A program made the position numbers and the translations under genes. Positions 53,501 to 64,000 of a stretch of 64,000 nt of DNA are shown here, one piece after another. The notes under the pieces are model-generated. The model did not search any database and was not told the origin of the DNA. It worked only from the letters and a program-made list of their open reading frames with translations. The number at the start of each line of letters is the position of its first letter. The stretch's first letter is position 1. Source of the stretch: Homarus americanus (lineage: Eukaryota > Arthropoda > Malacostraca > Decapoda > Nephropidae); assembly GCF_018991925.1 (NCBI RefSeq), contig NW_024744357.1, forward strand, positions 5,403,263 through 5,467,262. Reading direction: 5' to 3'.

Positions 53501-55998
53501 CCCTGAAGAAACCTGTAATATTTGGTAGAGGTCACACTGGGTATCCTTCTCGTGTGTGTCCCACCCGGACCAGGACTTGAACCCATGAAACAGTAGTGAG
53601 AGGTGTGTGTGTTACTGCTGTACATCCAATAATTTTCACCCTCTCACTGGCCATTACAGATTTCACTGTATGCCGACTGGATTTACATTCAGTGATAAAA
53701 AATCAATCAAATCGATACAATTTGGAAATCCATATTTGTGTCATGGCGTTAGCCGAACCCATATCAAGGGTTCTGTGTAAATCTAATTATACCAGTTTCA
53801 CTGAAGTGAATTATGACAGATGTAACTTGTATTGAAAATTAAACCCTATGCTCCGGTTGACTTCCCTTTAACCTAAAAGGTTAATATCTGGCTTTATGTT
53901 GACAACCATATTGTAGAGAAACAAAAATCCTCTAAGATTAAGATTCATTTATATTGGTTTATACAACCTGCTTGTTAAAATAATACGCTTGATATATCAC
54001 AGAAAAAAGTCGGATTTAAAACTGAAGACATTCATTAATAACTGAACAATACTGTACTATCCAAACCGAGGGACCTCTTACTGATATACTGTATAGTACA
54101 CAAGGCAACCTACAATTTACACTTCCAAAAATATTGGATGAAAAACTTATTCTTACTAAACTGAACCATAGGCATGAGCCAGCTCACCACATTTGACAGA
54201 AGCTCAGGTCAGGACAGTTGTGGGTCCAGGCACAAGAGTGAGCCATGTCACTGGTTTCATCCCATTGCAAGAAAGGCGTAGCCAGAATATACCTGGTCAA
54301 GTGGCCTTTTGAATAAACACAAGACATTGCTAGGGTGTACCCACACAATTGGCCTTGATAATCACAGCATTACCACAACATACTAATGGATTACTTGCCA
54401 TCAAACAATTTCCAACACCTGCAAAAAGTTTCATTAAACTGGGAGGGTAGCCACCATGTTGAAATATGCAATTTTCACGCAAGAAGCCTCACTTTACAAC
54501 CACCTCAAGCAATATGAAGCAGCAATACAATATCTCGCCTATAAAATCTTGAGATTTTTACCTAATGTGTCCTTGTTTGATGAGTACACGGGCATGGTGA
54601 ATAGACTTGGCTAGACCCAGCTTGAACACCTGTGTCTGAAGACGTCGCTCAAGGAAATCTTCAGGTTTCAGACCCAACACATAATCGAGTTTCATGCGCC
54701 CTTCTTCCAAAACACCCGTTCGCACCAGACGACGCAGCAGAGCATTTCCTGTGAATTCAAATGTGATTTAATATTCTATTATAATAAAGAGAACCAAATC
54801 CAATACAGTATTATTAAATCTCATTAAAAATTCTTTCCTCAGTATTAGGACAAGAAGTGTCAGAAAATAATCATGTAATATTTTGTCATTTGTGCAGGTA
54901 ATTTGATAAGACATTGAATCATCAAAACACTATGTCCATTACTACAAATAGCCTATCAACTCTCAACTCCTTCAATTGATTTTAAGTCTCCAATTCTGCA
55001 GAAACTCTTGCCTTCCCAAATCCTTCATACCTTAGAACTCGTTTGCAACCAACTGTTTTTCACACAACTTCAAGCAGTTCAAATCTTTGTTTTAAATATA
55101 CTGTCTCCTGCAAGTCTTGGTGAGAACATCTCATTTCTCCCTATATTTTAGGAGGGAGAAAATCCCAGTCCAGTATACCATACCCACCCTGGAAAAGTCG
55201 ACGGGCATCCTTCTCATCCAATGTCAGCAACTCACGGGCAGCTTTACGGATTTTTGCGAGGAACATCTTTACGATCCATAATTCTCTCTTGTTGCGGAGA
55301 CCATATTCACCAACCAACTGTAAAACGCCAATTTTGTTATCCTTAAGCACCATTACAAACTCACAGACTTCAATGTGAATTTTAACTGCTACATAAGCAG
55401 CATTTTTAAAATATAAAATTTAGTGATTTGAAATGTCAGGTTTTGTGTTCCACAACCTCCAATGTAGTCTACAGATTGACACTTTCATTTTCTTTAATGC
55501 TGCAAAAGTTTATTTAAGAACTAAAAACAGTTCCATAAGCATTACAAAAATATACAAGTTTACTACAAACATCAAGAATTTTAATTTTCACACAATTTTC
55601 TAACAGTATATTACATACAGTACAAAATTATAAATAGGGCTCATGAAATCTCCCAATTCATTTGTCTTTACTGTTCCATACTAACTATTACCCATGTACC
55701 TTCCACCTGGATGATGGCAAACTTGTCACCAATGAACAGTACAGGTATTGGGAATAATTAAAATTATTAAATTGTAGATAATGCAATTTTGAAATTTCCT
55801 TGGCATAAAATTCTTAGTTCTTAGTTATACAGTATAGGATAATTCATATTAGGAACCATGCATTTTACCCCTCCTGATAGTAAACTAATCTGTAGAGTAC
55901 TGTACCTTTAACTCCTGGTCAAGCCTGGGTTTCTCAAAGGGCCTCCTAGGGGTGGAGTACCTTTTGCTCTGCACCAGCTGAACTCTGTGGTTCACCAT
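50402..55998 (-). CDS. RpS9: Ribosomal protein S9 (uS4), complete (4 coding exons, 194 aa)
   Basis: A core protein of the cytosolic 40S subunit that binds the 5' domain of 18S rRNA and helps keep decoding accurate. Coding exons in gene order are 55998-55906, 55317-55188, 54748-54562 and 50576-50402. All are GT-AG with phases 0, 1 and 2, and give 195 codons including the stop. The product is 194 aa, exactly the human length. Recognisable blocks are [50 protein letters not shown], the S4 RNA-binding domain ([21 protein letters not shown]) and [21 protein letters not shown], then a basic and acidic tail ending GSGDDE. A few substitutions are unusual for so conserved a protein (WIVKMFLAK where WRVKxTLA is usual, and IKQGHIR where IRQRHIR is usual). 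A non-coding first exon is proposed at 57732-57748. Confidence 0.96.
50577..52110. other. RpS9 intron 4, distal part; nothing recognised
   Basis: No exon or snoRNA was convincingly seen. Poly-G/poly-C at 52063-52085. Confidence 0.4.
52140..53870. repeat. Dispersed repeat pair in RpS9 intron 4
   Basis: 52160-52420 and 53695-53865 share GATAAAAAATCAA, CGATACAATTTGGAA-like blocks and AATTATGACAGATGTAACTT with TATTGAAAATTAAACCC; a third, weaker copy is near 53145-53210. Probably a transposon family without recognisable coding. Confidence 0.6.
53380..53620 (-). mobile_element. tRNA-derived SINE copy (B-box type)
   Basis: On the minus strand GGTTCAAGTCC (53573-53583) sits in the same context (CTCTCACT, then CCAGTGTG) as the copy at 58090-58290. 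Confidence 0.6.
54562..54748 (-). CDS. RpS9: RpS9 coding exon 3 (S4 RNA-binding domain)
   Basis: The acceptor is GAATTCACAG and the donor ATTAG|GTAAAA, ending in phase 2. It encodes [20 protein letters not shown], then DYVLGLK and the S4 domain [20 protein letters not shown], ending [10 protein letters not shown]. Confidence 0.95.
55188..55317 (-). CDS. RpS9: RpS9 coding exon 2 (residues 32-74)
   Basis: The acceptor is GCGTTTTACAG and the donor CAGG|GTGGGT, ending in phase 1. It contains [11 protein letters not shown] and [18 protein letters not shown]. The junction falls inside the conserved [11 protein letters not shown] motif, as in vertebrate RPS9. Confidence 0.95.
55906..55998 (-). CDS. 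RpS9: RpS9 coding exon 1 (residues 1-31)
   Basis: It begins at the ATG immediately after an ATTGTCAG acceptor, so the first intron sits in the 5' UTR next to the start codon. It encodes [20 protein letters not shown] and continues through [11 protein letters not shown]. The MVNHRV start is typical of arthropod RpS9. The donor is AAG|GTACAG, phase 0. Confidence 0.95.
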
Positions 55999-56046
55999 CT
56001 GACAATGACAATTTTATTACATGAAATAAAACAACCTACAGTACAT

Positions 56047-56054
<8 letters not shown>

Positions 56055-56121
<67 letters not shown>
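56055..56121. repeat. (TA)n microsatellite
   Basis: Uninterrupted TA run ending in CACACAC, in RpS9 intron 1. Confidence 0.97.
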
Positions 56122-56129
<8 letters not shown>

Positions 56130-57731
56130 TGTAGATACCACAGTATCTATGGTATTTAAACCTTATTGATATCCTACAGTGTTTGTTACACGTTGAAAAA
56201 TCTGGATTTACAGTTTACGGGAACAATGAATGGAAGAATATTTACTGTAAATAAATTAATTGCTTTGGATATTTATCCGGTTGTCTGTTAGGTAGGCTTT
56301 ATTATGACCAACACCAAAAGGAGTTGATAGAATTAGATGAAACTTTGTGGAAACATTAATAACAATTCATTATGTAAACAAGAATCTGTTCAGTGCTGTT
56401 AGGTCTGTTTTAGAAGGTTTTTCTGGTAAGTTATGTAGGTTACTTTAGGTTAGGTCAAGTTCTAAAGGTTCTGTGCATTCTTGTTTCCATTTATCTATTT
56501 AGCAGATTATAAATGACATTTAAACAAGTTCCAAATACTTCTGGTGTTAGTTTAAAAAACCTAACCTAACCAACAACAGGACAAATATCCATAGCCAATA
56601 TTAATCAATCATCTCCCCCAAACTACTGGACATCGATTTTAATATTTAATATGACTGACCAAGGAATTATAAAATGTTGTTCAAGCCTAAATCAAACTAG
56701 GTAAAGTGTTCAAAACACATCGGAAACCACCGGGAAAAAACAAAAATCTAACCTGACCTGACCTGACCTAACAGGAGCTCCACAATCGTTCAGTGTACCA
56801 CCATAGACTAACATACATCATAAAATGTTAAATATCTCACTTCAACGTAATTTGCGGCAACAAGTGAAACACCAACCCGAGGACAGCCGATGAACAAATA
56901 TTTATCACTTACCGGAACTATATGTAACCTAACCTAAATTCCTAAGATTCACCCAATGACCAAAACTAAAATATGGGTATTATTTCACTTGTCACTAAAC
57001 GAATCTCAGGAATCTTATAGTTGCAATCATTATTTTTGACAATGCACTTGATCTATTAACTCAGATTAAAGTAAGTTTTCCAATTAGTTGTGACTTTATG
57101 ACACCAAATAATAATCGAGAAGTGATTCACAGTCCGATTTATTCATGTAGGACCATTATTTGACTTCATTCCGGCTATATTTGGGTAGTTAGTCGGACCC
57201 CAATTCAGACGACCAGCGCACTCCTCCCATGGTATTACAGTATGGTATAAATTATATAAAAAAAGCAACACGTGCCCAGAAGAGAAGTCACTAGCAATTA
57301 AAAATTATGGTGGAAAAGCAGTGTGTTTGGTAGACTCGTTGACAGCATGAGTCTACACGGTAACAAATTGACGATTACAACAACCAAAAGAATTTCCAAA
57401 TTCCGTTTACTGCAATATTATCATAAATTGACCCAAACTTGATCATTAGAATTAAAAGTAAGGGATTAAGTACCTATGGCGACACAATCCAGTTGTTCCA
57501 TGATAATAAGTTGAACACTTTAAAATGAACACACCCGCTCCCTCAACCTCACCCATATTTATCTATTAACATCCACATTATTTTATCACTTCTCCGCCGC
57601 ACACATTAACAGTGAGGTATTTACGCACCTTAGGCAAAGATCTTACTGGATTTAGAAGTTCTTAGACACCGTTTTAACATTACAAATGATCATATAGGAG
57701 AAGACCTCAGCAGCACGTCCGCCCCACTCAC
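56122..57731. other. RpS9 intron 1; short (TTAGG)-like tracts only
   Basis: AACCTAACC/ACCTGACCTGACC tracts near 56565, 56750 and 56925. No gene was seen. Confidence 0.5.
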
Positions 57732-57748
57732 CTCAGCGGCTGTGAAAG
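57732..57748 (-). other. RpS9: RpS9 non-coding first exon with TOP motif (proposed)
   Basis: On the gene strand CTTTCACAGCCGCTGAG is followed directly by GTGAGT. A C followed by pyrimidines at the transcript start is the 5'-TOP signature of ribosomal-protein mRNAs. Because the next acceptor abuts the ATG (55998), the 5' UTR would be only about 17 nt. The site is inferred, without transcript support. Confidence 0.5.
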
Positions 57749-58089
57749 ACCGATGACTGAGGGACCGGCAGTGGAGTGGTCTCAGTCATCGTCTCTATAA
57801 TTGTTATTGCTCATACTATTATTAATATTATTTTATGATATTGCTCATAATATATATATATTATTATTGTTATTATTATTAATATTTCTTCTGTAACATT
57901 TCTCTCGCAAATTACTTAAATATACCAGGGGATCCAGGGGGCGGTTATGAGGTTAGGTTAGGTATTTTTAGGTCATTTGCGAGGGAAATGTGTCTTAAAA
58001 TTGTCTAAAACATCAGAAAATCACATTGCTCAACAAAATATCCATGGTTGCCCACTTGTAAAAATGTACTGAAACACCTACTTTACTTT

Positions 58090-58290
58090 TACTCACTGTA
58101 ACGAGGTAACTCTCACTCATGTGTCAAGGGTTCGAGCCTCGGCCAGGACACAGGTGAGAAGGGTGTTATCCAGTGTGCCCCTCACGACCAAACACCACAG
58201 GTTTCTCGGTTTCCTCCTATACTAACATTGGATAGAGCGTCCAATAGCTAATAAACTGATAAGTGGCGAATATGAAACAAAAAAAAAATT
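58090..58290 (+). mobile_element. tRNA-derived SINE (B box, poly-A tail)
   Basis: GGTTCGAGCC (58129-58138), then a body with TTATCCAGTGTGCCCCTCAC and GGTTTCTCGG, ending in an A-rich tail. No clear A box. Confidence 0.65.
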
Positions 58291-58299
58291 GTTGATTTG

Positions 58300-58560
58300 T
58301 CAGTCAAGACTCAAGAGCTCGCACTTACAACAACTCTCTGGCAGATTGTTTCAACAGTTCACAACTTTCATTCTAAAAAAGTTTCCCTAATAATTTTCTG
58401 AAATTGTGACTTCTTCAGCTTTAAGTTGTGACCTCCAGTGGGGCGGATATCCACCAGCTCCAGGTATGAACACTAGACTGAGTATTGCCCTCAGATGCTC
58501 ATAAATGTCTATTAAGTCACTCCTTGCCCACCTATACAGTATTAGCTAGGGTTATTATTT
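58300..58560 (-). mobile_element. Diverged CR1-like LINE 3' fragment
   Basis: Diverged copy of the C-terminal region seen at 58929-59300 (AACTCTCTGGCAGATTGTTT, GTTGTGACCTCCAGTGGGG). Confidence 0.75.
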
Positions 58561-58869
58561 GGTTTAGCACATCTTCAAATCGCATAGAAGCACTTACTTT
58601 TAGGCAATTTCTACCTCATATATACATTCCTCAACACCTTAGCCTCTTGGAAACGTGTTTTATTTTTTTAACAGAAAAATCGCACAAGTAGAAATTAGAT
58701 CAATAAATCTCCACCTGCCATTTGTTGTCCCATCACAGGCTGTTATGGCCCCTTGGGGGGGTTAAGTTAAGGTAGGTTAATTTAGTGAAAGTTAGGGGTC
58801 TAGATGTTTGGTTTCTGATGTATTTTGTTCAGATCTCACCCTCGTTTTTTATGGTAAATAGCCATTTTT

Positions 58870-60235
58870 TATCAACTTTTACTTTTACTATTTTTGTACT
58901 TTTATCCTCTTCACCACTGATCGGCTAGTTAACCGCTTGGGCGATCGGTCATGTCTCTGTTACGCACTGTTGGCAAGTACTGGGCATGCACCGGCTCCTG
59001 AATATATCTGAACCTGCTCCAGTGTTGGTCAAGTCTTGTCTTGAAAGAGATCACACTCGGTGCCGTCACAACACTCTCTGGCAGATTGTTCCAAGAGTTC
59101 ACAACTCTCACTCCGAAAAAGTCTGCCCTCACAGTTTTCTGGGCTTGCAGCTTCTTCAATCTTGAGCTGTGACCCTTTGTGGGGTGAGTGTCCGCCAGCT
59201 CCAAGTAAGGACGCTCGACTGAGTAGTGCCCCCTGAGATGCTTATACACCTCAATTAGGTCGCCCCTTGCCCGTCTGCTGTATAAGCTAGGCAAGTTCAG
59301 GCGCTCCAAACTCTCAGTGTAGCTGAGGTGCCGAAGGGCAGGCACCAGTCTGGTGGCCCTCCTTTGAATATTTTCAACCAACTGACAGTCCCTAGCACAT
59401 CTCGGGGACCAGACGGGGTGACAGTACTCCAGATAGGGAAGCACTTCACTCTTGAAGATCGTTACGAGGGACGGACCGTCTAGATATCTGAACGATCTTC
59501 TTATAATACCCAATAATTTATTTGCCTGATTTGCCTTCTTCTCGCAATGGCCCGAGAACTTCAGCTCATTGTCAACGTACACACCTAGGTCCTTCTCACA
59601 TTCAGTCTCAAATAGTGCAGTTTCTTCATCCCGTTAGGACATATGATACGCCTCCTTACCGTTGGTACGCTCCAGGTGCATCCTCTTACACTTCGTGACA
59701 TTGAATCTCAGCGGCCATTTCTTTGACCATTCTTGGAGCCCACAGAGATCCTTCTGCAGCTCTTCACAGTCCGCTTGGTTCTCAATTTCCAGAAATAACT
59801 TGGCGTCATCGGCAAAAATTTGTATGGAGGAGTGTACAACGTCAGGCATGTCATTTATGAAACAAACAAACAACAGCAGGCCCAATACACTGCCCTGTGG
59901 TATCCCGCTTGTGACAGGTACAGATGATGATTTCGTGCAATTAATCACCACACACTGCTTGCGGTCATGTAGAAAGTATTCTATCCACACTAAGACATTT
60001 CCCCGAATTCCGTACCCATTTAGTTTGATTTTCAGCCTTTCATGGGGTACGCTGTCGAAACCCTTGGCAAAATTTAGGTATATATTGTCGATATTACCAC
60101 CCCGTTCCAGAATTTGGGTCCAAATATCCAGTACCTTGAGCAATTGTGTTAAACAGGTCCACCCCAGCATAAAACCGTGTTGGCAATCCTTTACAAGATT
60201 GTTTCGTAGAAGATGTTCAGAAATCAAACATCTAG
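58870..60235 (-). mobile_element. CR1-like LINE, same family as 3690-5905, 5'-truncated
   Basis: Two frames, 60227-59634 and 59582-58929, separated by a frameshift, cover RT (GIPQGSVLGLLLF, FADDAKLF) to the C-terminus (ERLNLPSLYSRRARGDL, VVNSWNNLPESVV). The tail is (TTTTACT)n at 58875-58910 on the plus strand. It is less damaged than the copy beside the gap and useful as a reference for it. Confidence 0.9.
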
Positions 60236-60319
60236 TAAAAAATTTTGAGGGTGTGCTAAAACGAATAATTACTGTAGCCAGGCATTACAGGTGTTCTAAT
60301 CTCTGTTTAATATTATAAC

Positions 60320-61340
60320 ATAAATGTTTAGAAATTTATACAACATAAGGTATCAGTTGCCTTGATCCACGTTCACTCAAGAACATGTTTCTACTGAAAG
60401 TTGTACAGGGTGATCTTGGTAAATATTTATACAGTGTACAGGTATTTATGTATTTATTGTAGGAATTTTTACCCAATGAATTAAAATCAAATCAAATCAA
60501 AGACCATTTACTGTACATACATCCCCCACTACACAACTTCATGGATGGGGATACAAGTAGGTGAGACTCATGAAATCTTTTTTACTCTTTATTTTAGTTA
60601 CCAACCCATAAGTACAGTACAGTATTATTATTCTCTTGTGACAAGTGTTGAGCAGAAACTCATAAAATGTGTGTGACATATAGTAACTATAATGCTTATT
60701 TACAATATTAGACAAGTATTGTACTTCAAGGATTAGTTCATGATAAATTATAACACCTTGTAACTGTGACAGCCTACATATTTTAGTGACATCTATAACA
60801 TGATGGGTACAGTGGCTGTAGACCATTACATACCGGTACACTTAGAGGCAACCACTGTACTTGTTTTAGCTGGGTGACCTTGGTAGAGATGCTACTGAGA
60901 CAGGCACTCCTTATCATAGATAAGGCTTTCATTATCTCCACATTACAACAACTTAAAGTAAGAAATTTGTGCTAAGGACGATTGTGCAGTCTTACAGTAT
61001 TGTGCAGCAGCAGTTCATTGCTGAGGAAGGACAATCTGCCAAGGTACTGTACAGTACAATACTTACTTCACTCTAAAGGTGCAGTGGTTGTTGTTATAAT
61101 AATGTGCATACTGTACTGTACTCACTGTCATCTTCAGAATGAAAGATTAGGACTATGACAGAACAACTGAGTGATTCTACCTTCACCTATAATAACATAC
61201 TGTAGTGAAATTAGGGTAAACAGTAGACAGAAGCAACCATTGTTCTTGTATGTCATCAATGTGGTATTTATTATTGTAGTAAAGCTGTACAGTCCACATG
61301 TGTTGAAGTTCCTTATGATTATGAATAACAGTTGTTACTC
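60320..61340. other. Intergenic; nothing recognised
   Basis: A/T-rich with TACAGTA/TACTGTA motifs (for example near 60614, 61045 and 61112). Confidence 0.4.
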
Positions 61341-61632
61341 TTACCTTTACTTTTATTCTCTTCGCCACTGATTGGCTCGTTAGCAGCTTGGGTGGTCGGT
61401 CATGTCACTGTTGGCAAGTACTGGGCATGCACTAGCTCCTGAATGTATCTGAACCTGCTTCAGTGTTGGTCAAGTCTGGTCTTGAAACAGCTCACTCTCG
61501 GTGCCGTCACAACACTCTCCGGCAGATTGTTCCAAGAGTTCACAATTCTGCGAAAAAATTTGCCCTCGCAGTTTTCTTGACGTGTGGCTTCTTCAACCTT
61601 GAGCTGTGACCCCTTGTAGGGCGAATGTTTAA
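61340..61632 (-). mobile_element. CR1-like LINE 3' fragment, strongly 5'-truncated
   Basis: About 290 bp, matching the 3' end of the 58870-60235 copy from the AAAAGT tail to TGAGCTGTGACCCCTTGTAG, then stopping abruptly, as expected of 5' truncation. Confidence 0.85.
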
Positions 61633-61732
61633 AGGAAATGAATAAGTAACCTGAGGAAAAGTTTACATACTGTACTGTAATTGAATTACTTACCAGAGAA
61701 GAGGTCTACTGTACTGTATAGTGCTTTTATAG

Positions 61733-61835
61733 ATTCAGCATACTGTGCTGTACTGTACTGCACTACACCGCAGTGTACTATACTGTACTATACTTTGCTG
61801 TACTGTACTATACTGTGCTGTATTGTACTGTACTG
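61733..61835. repeat. TACTGTACTG-rich cluster
   Basis: Imperfect array of TACTG and CTATACTGTAC units, the densest of many such clusters in the window. Confidence 0.8.
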
Positions 61836-62107
61836 GTGCAGTAGTTGGTTGATAATATTACAAAGATCTCTGAAGTGTAAATACAGTACAGTACAGGGTT
61901 ATTTGAATGAGTTAATGAGTGCAGATATTATGAAGTATACAGTATTGTACAGTGAAAGAGGAAATTTGCCAAGTTGAATTAGATTAATTATCATTTTAGA
62001 GGTGTAGAGCATCATTTTAAACTTTTACTATTAATGTCACGGAAATAGTTCAGTAATCCACACTAATGTTGTTGAAATATTTTCAGAGGTGATTCTTTAA
62101 CTACACA

Positions 62108-62369
62108 ATGAGAACAGTCAAGAGATACTTCAAGCATCTGGTGCTCTTCCCATCCATCATTGCCACCCTCCAAATTCTTAGCTTTGTGAAGCAAGTGTTA
62201 ACAAGCTTTGCCTCTTTTGTCATCCAGAGAAAGGAACCCCATGTTGTCAGGACGCCCGAAGAGCGATTCCGGGGTCTTGAAGCTGTCGGTTATACCTTTA
62301 AGCCTAACTATGTTGACTTACCAGTTGGCGGAGGACGAACCCTTCCAAGAGTTCACTATGTGGATGAAG
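62108..62369 (+). CDS. HLD-like gene coding exon 1 (N-terminal anchor)
   Basis: An acceptor (ATATTTTCAG, ending 62086) lies 21 nt before the ATG, so at least one 5' UTR exon exists upstream. The exon encodes a Lys/Arg-rich start, a 25-30 residue hydrophobic stretch suited to a signal anchor or membrane segment, then the DhlA-like RTPEERF region. Bacterial DhlA has no such N-terminal extension. The donor is GAAG|GTTTGT. Confidence 0.85.
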
Positions 62370-64000
62370 GTTTGTTATAGTACTTTAGTTGTTTATGATG
62401 GTGGTTGTTGTTTGTTTGTTTATCATAGTACTGTTATAACCCTGCTCCTTTCACCGCTTACCCAGCTTCCACTGAATACCAGCAGCTTGGGTCGTATGTA
62501 CAGAAGCAGTAGATTATCTCACAAGAGTTGTCGAGTTACCACTGGCTGTCCCGTCAGTCTCCAGTAATTTCCCGACGATCAGTATCAGTGTACAGTACAG
62601 ACAAACAGGCAGGTAGACTTCCACCAGGTCACTTGTGCACTGTAGTCTTCTTTAATAAACAACTTATTCTGCTCAACACTATTAACAGGGTAATGTCTTC
62701 ACAGCTTAACTCCACACTTCAAGTATATAGTCACCACACTATAGTGCATTTTTCCCCAGCTGAGAAAAGATGCCCCGCCCCCTCCGATTTGTCCTGAAGT
62801 AATGATGTATTTCTAAATGAGTTTATTCATAATCGTTGGGATGACTGTTTCTGATGAGAAAGATATTTAGCTAAATTATATAAAGATATATACCTTCATT
62901 GCTTCAAACATAAATATGTAGGAAGTTTATCACAAGTATTATACGTGAATTAACTGATAAACTCGGGTAGCAAATTGACGCTTTCGAAGGATGCATTTAA
63001 TATACAGGGGGGTATACTTATTTTTACCTACAGTAAGACATACTAAAACAAATTACATATCAGTAATAGTACATTATGCAAAAACAACATTTTAAAAATC
63101 AGAATCAAATTGAAATATTACACGGCCGTCAGCAGAGGCTGGAAATATGACTGCGAACTACTTCATATTTTTCCTGCCTCTGCTTACGAACGCCCGCCGA
63201 TACAAACTTATTTTTTCCTTTCATTTACTGTATTTTGTCATTCTATTTCTTCTTTTGTCATAAATTAAGTAATTTTAAATAAGGACTTAGGCTATGATAT
63301 AGTGGGATTTTAAACATTGTTCTGTAAGTACAGTATGCACATAGCATGTGTTCCAACTTACATACAAATCCGACTTAAGAACGTCCTCGGGAACGGAACC
63401 CGTTCGTAACCCGGGGATGCCCTGTACAGTACTGTAACGAATATGTTTTATCTTCAGGCCCTCGTGAAGCTAAAGAAACGATGTTATGTCTCCACGGCGA
63501 ACCAAGCTGGTCCTTCCTCTACCGGTACATGATCCCTGGACTAGTCAAGGCTGGTTATCGTGTCATCGCCCCAGACTTTATTGGGTTCGGTAAATCTGAC
63601 AAATTTACTTTCCCTGAAGCTTATAGTCATGATCTTCACACACAAACTTTAAGGTTATTGTTAGATCATCTAGGTGTGAGTGGTGTCACTCTTGTGTGTC
63701 AGGACTGGGGTGGTTTGATTGGTCTCTCGGTGGTGAAAGATTCTCCACATTTCTTCAGCAGATTGGTCATTATGAACACTGGTCTGCCAGCAGGTACTGA
63801 ATTTTCCATCTACAACATCACTAGAATAATGCCCTTCCTGCTGTGGCGTAGTTTTGCTGAGCTTCTTGGAACATCCATGCCCGTATATCTCTTGTTTAAG
63901 ACAGCATTACTTAACCCCCATCCTGCTGTCCTGGATGGCTACAATGCACCTTTTCCATCACCACTATACAAAGCTGGAGCTGCCAGATGGCCACTTTTAG
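62108..64000 (+). CDS. Haloalkane dehalogenase-like alpha/beta-hydrolase (HLD-I, DhlA type), 5' part
   Basis: Coding exons are 62108-62369 and 63458 to beyond the window end, joined in phase 1; 268 residues are visible. A hydrophobic segment (about 11-38) precedes a DhlA-like N-terminus: RTPEERF, KPNYVDLP and HYVDEG. HGEPSWSFLYR (100-110), DFIGFGKSDK (127-136) and VCQDWGG (167-173) follow. In HLD-I enzymes the Asp of QDWGG is the nucleophile that attacks the carbon-halogen bond and the adjacent Trp binds halide; here these are D170 and W171. W217 may be the second halide-binding Trp and E102 matches the Glu of the HGEP motif. APFPSPLYKAG matches the DhlA cap/core segment. The acid and His should lie past the window. 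Family membership is strong. Actual substrates are unknown: animal members may act as other hydrolases. Confidence 0.85.
63001..63427. mobile_element. TIR-type element in the HLD-like intron
   Basis: The right part reads GTTCGTAACCCGGGGATGCC then CTGTA. The left border near 63003 (ATACAGGGGGGTATAC) is uncertain. An inner inverted repeat GCAGAGGCTGGAAATATGA / CATATTTTTCCTGCCTCTGC lies at 63130-63184. Confidence 0.5.
63458..64000 (+). CDS. HLD-like gene coding exon 2 (nucleophile, partial)
   Basis: The acceptor is TTTATCTTCAG. The exon encodes residues 88-268 with the HGEP, DFIGFGKSD and QDWGG motifs and is still open at the window edge. The intron (62370-63457) carries the right end of a TIR-type element just before the acceptor. 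Confidence 0.9.

Noticed and set aside
54836..54925. Possible C/D-box snoRNA in an RpS9 intron (TGATGA and CTGA about 80 nt apart on the gene strand)
   Set aside because: The purine before the C box is missing and the flanks do not form a terminal stem; no guide could be assigned.
59662..60318. 218-aa plus-strand frame
   Set aside because: Antisense shadow of the minus-strand LINE reverse transcriptase.

Overview
The window looks like nuclear DNA of an arthropod, most likely a decapod crustacean. Genes carry long GT-AG introns packed with transposons. Short (TTAGG)n tracts, the arthropod telomere unit, occur in several places, and the host genes translate to animal orthologues. There is no bacterial gene organisation. 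The species cannot be named from the sequence. Exon structures below were assembled by hand from splice signals, reading phase and protein similarity recalled from known families.

Layout. 1-3.2 kb: simple repeats and minisatellites. 3.5-7.3 kb: a 100-N gap and two LINE remnants. 8.2-10.7 kb: more minisatellites. 10.9-11.6 kb: a Penelope-like remnant. 14.05-37.52 kb, minus strand: a complete cyclin B gene of 8 coding exons (391 aa). Its introns hold minisatellites, a tRNA-derived SINE, LINEs, hAT remnants and many pogo/Tigger-type elements, plus an unidentified ORF with its own promoter-like block. 38.38-43.42 kb, plus strand: TRNT1, the CCA-adding tRNA nucleotidyltransferase, in two coding exons. 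It is divergent from cyclin B, with 858 bp between the two ATGs. 44-50 kb: nested transposons. 50.40-57.75 kb, minus strand: ribosomal protein S9 (uS4, 194 aa). 58-61.6 kb: a SINE and three LINE copies. 62.1 kb to the end, plus strand: the 5' part of an alpha/beta-hydrolase that closely resembles class I haloalkane dehalogenases (HLD-I, DhlA type). It runs off the window.

The four host genes share no pathway (mitosis, tRNA maturation, translation, a hydrolase). Only the cyclin B/TRNT1 pair is arranged so that it could share regulation. The intergenic block on the cyclin B side has two CCAAT boxes, a perfect CRE and a Myb site next to a CHR-like hexamer, as in mitotic promoters.

The main non-genic themes are these. 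(1) Several pogo/Tigger families inserted at TA, some nested in themselves or in each other. Two copies keep the transposase C-terminus with a PCNA-binding (PIP) box. (2) The 7-mer TACAGTA/TACTGTA is very abundant across the window and is exactly what excision of CAGT-ended, TA-targeting transposons would leave. (3) Several foldback inverted repeats. (4) A tandemly duplicated, indel-ridden LINE segment close to the assembly gap, which may be an assembly artefact.
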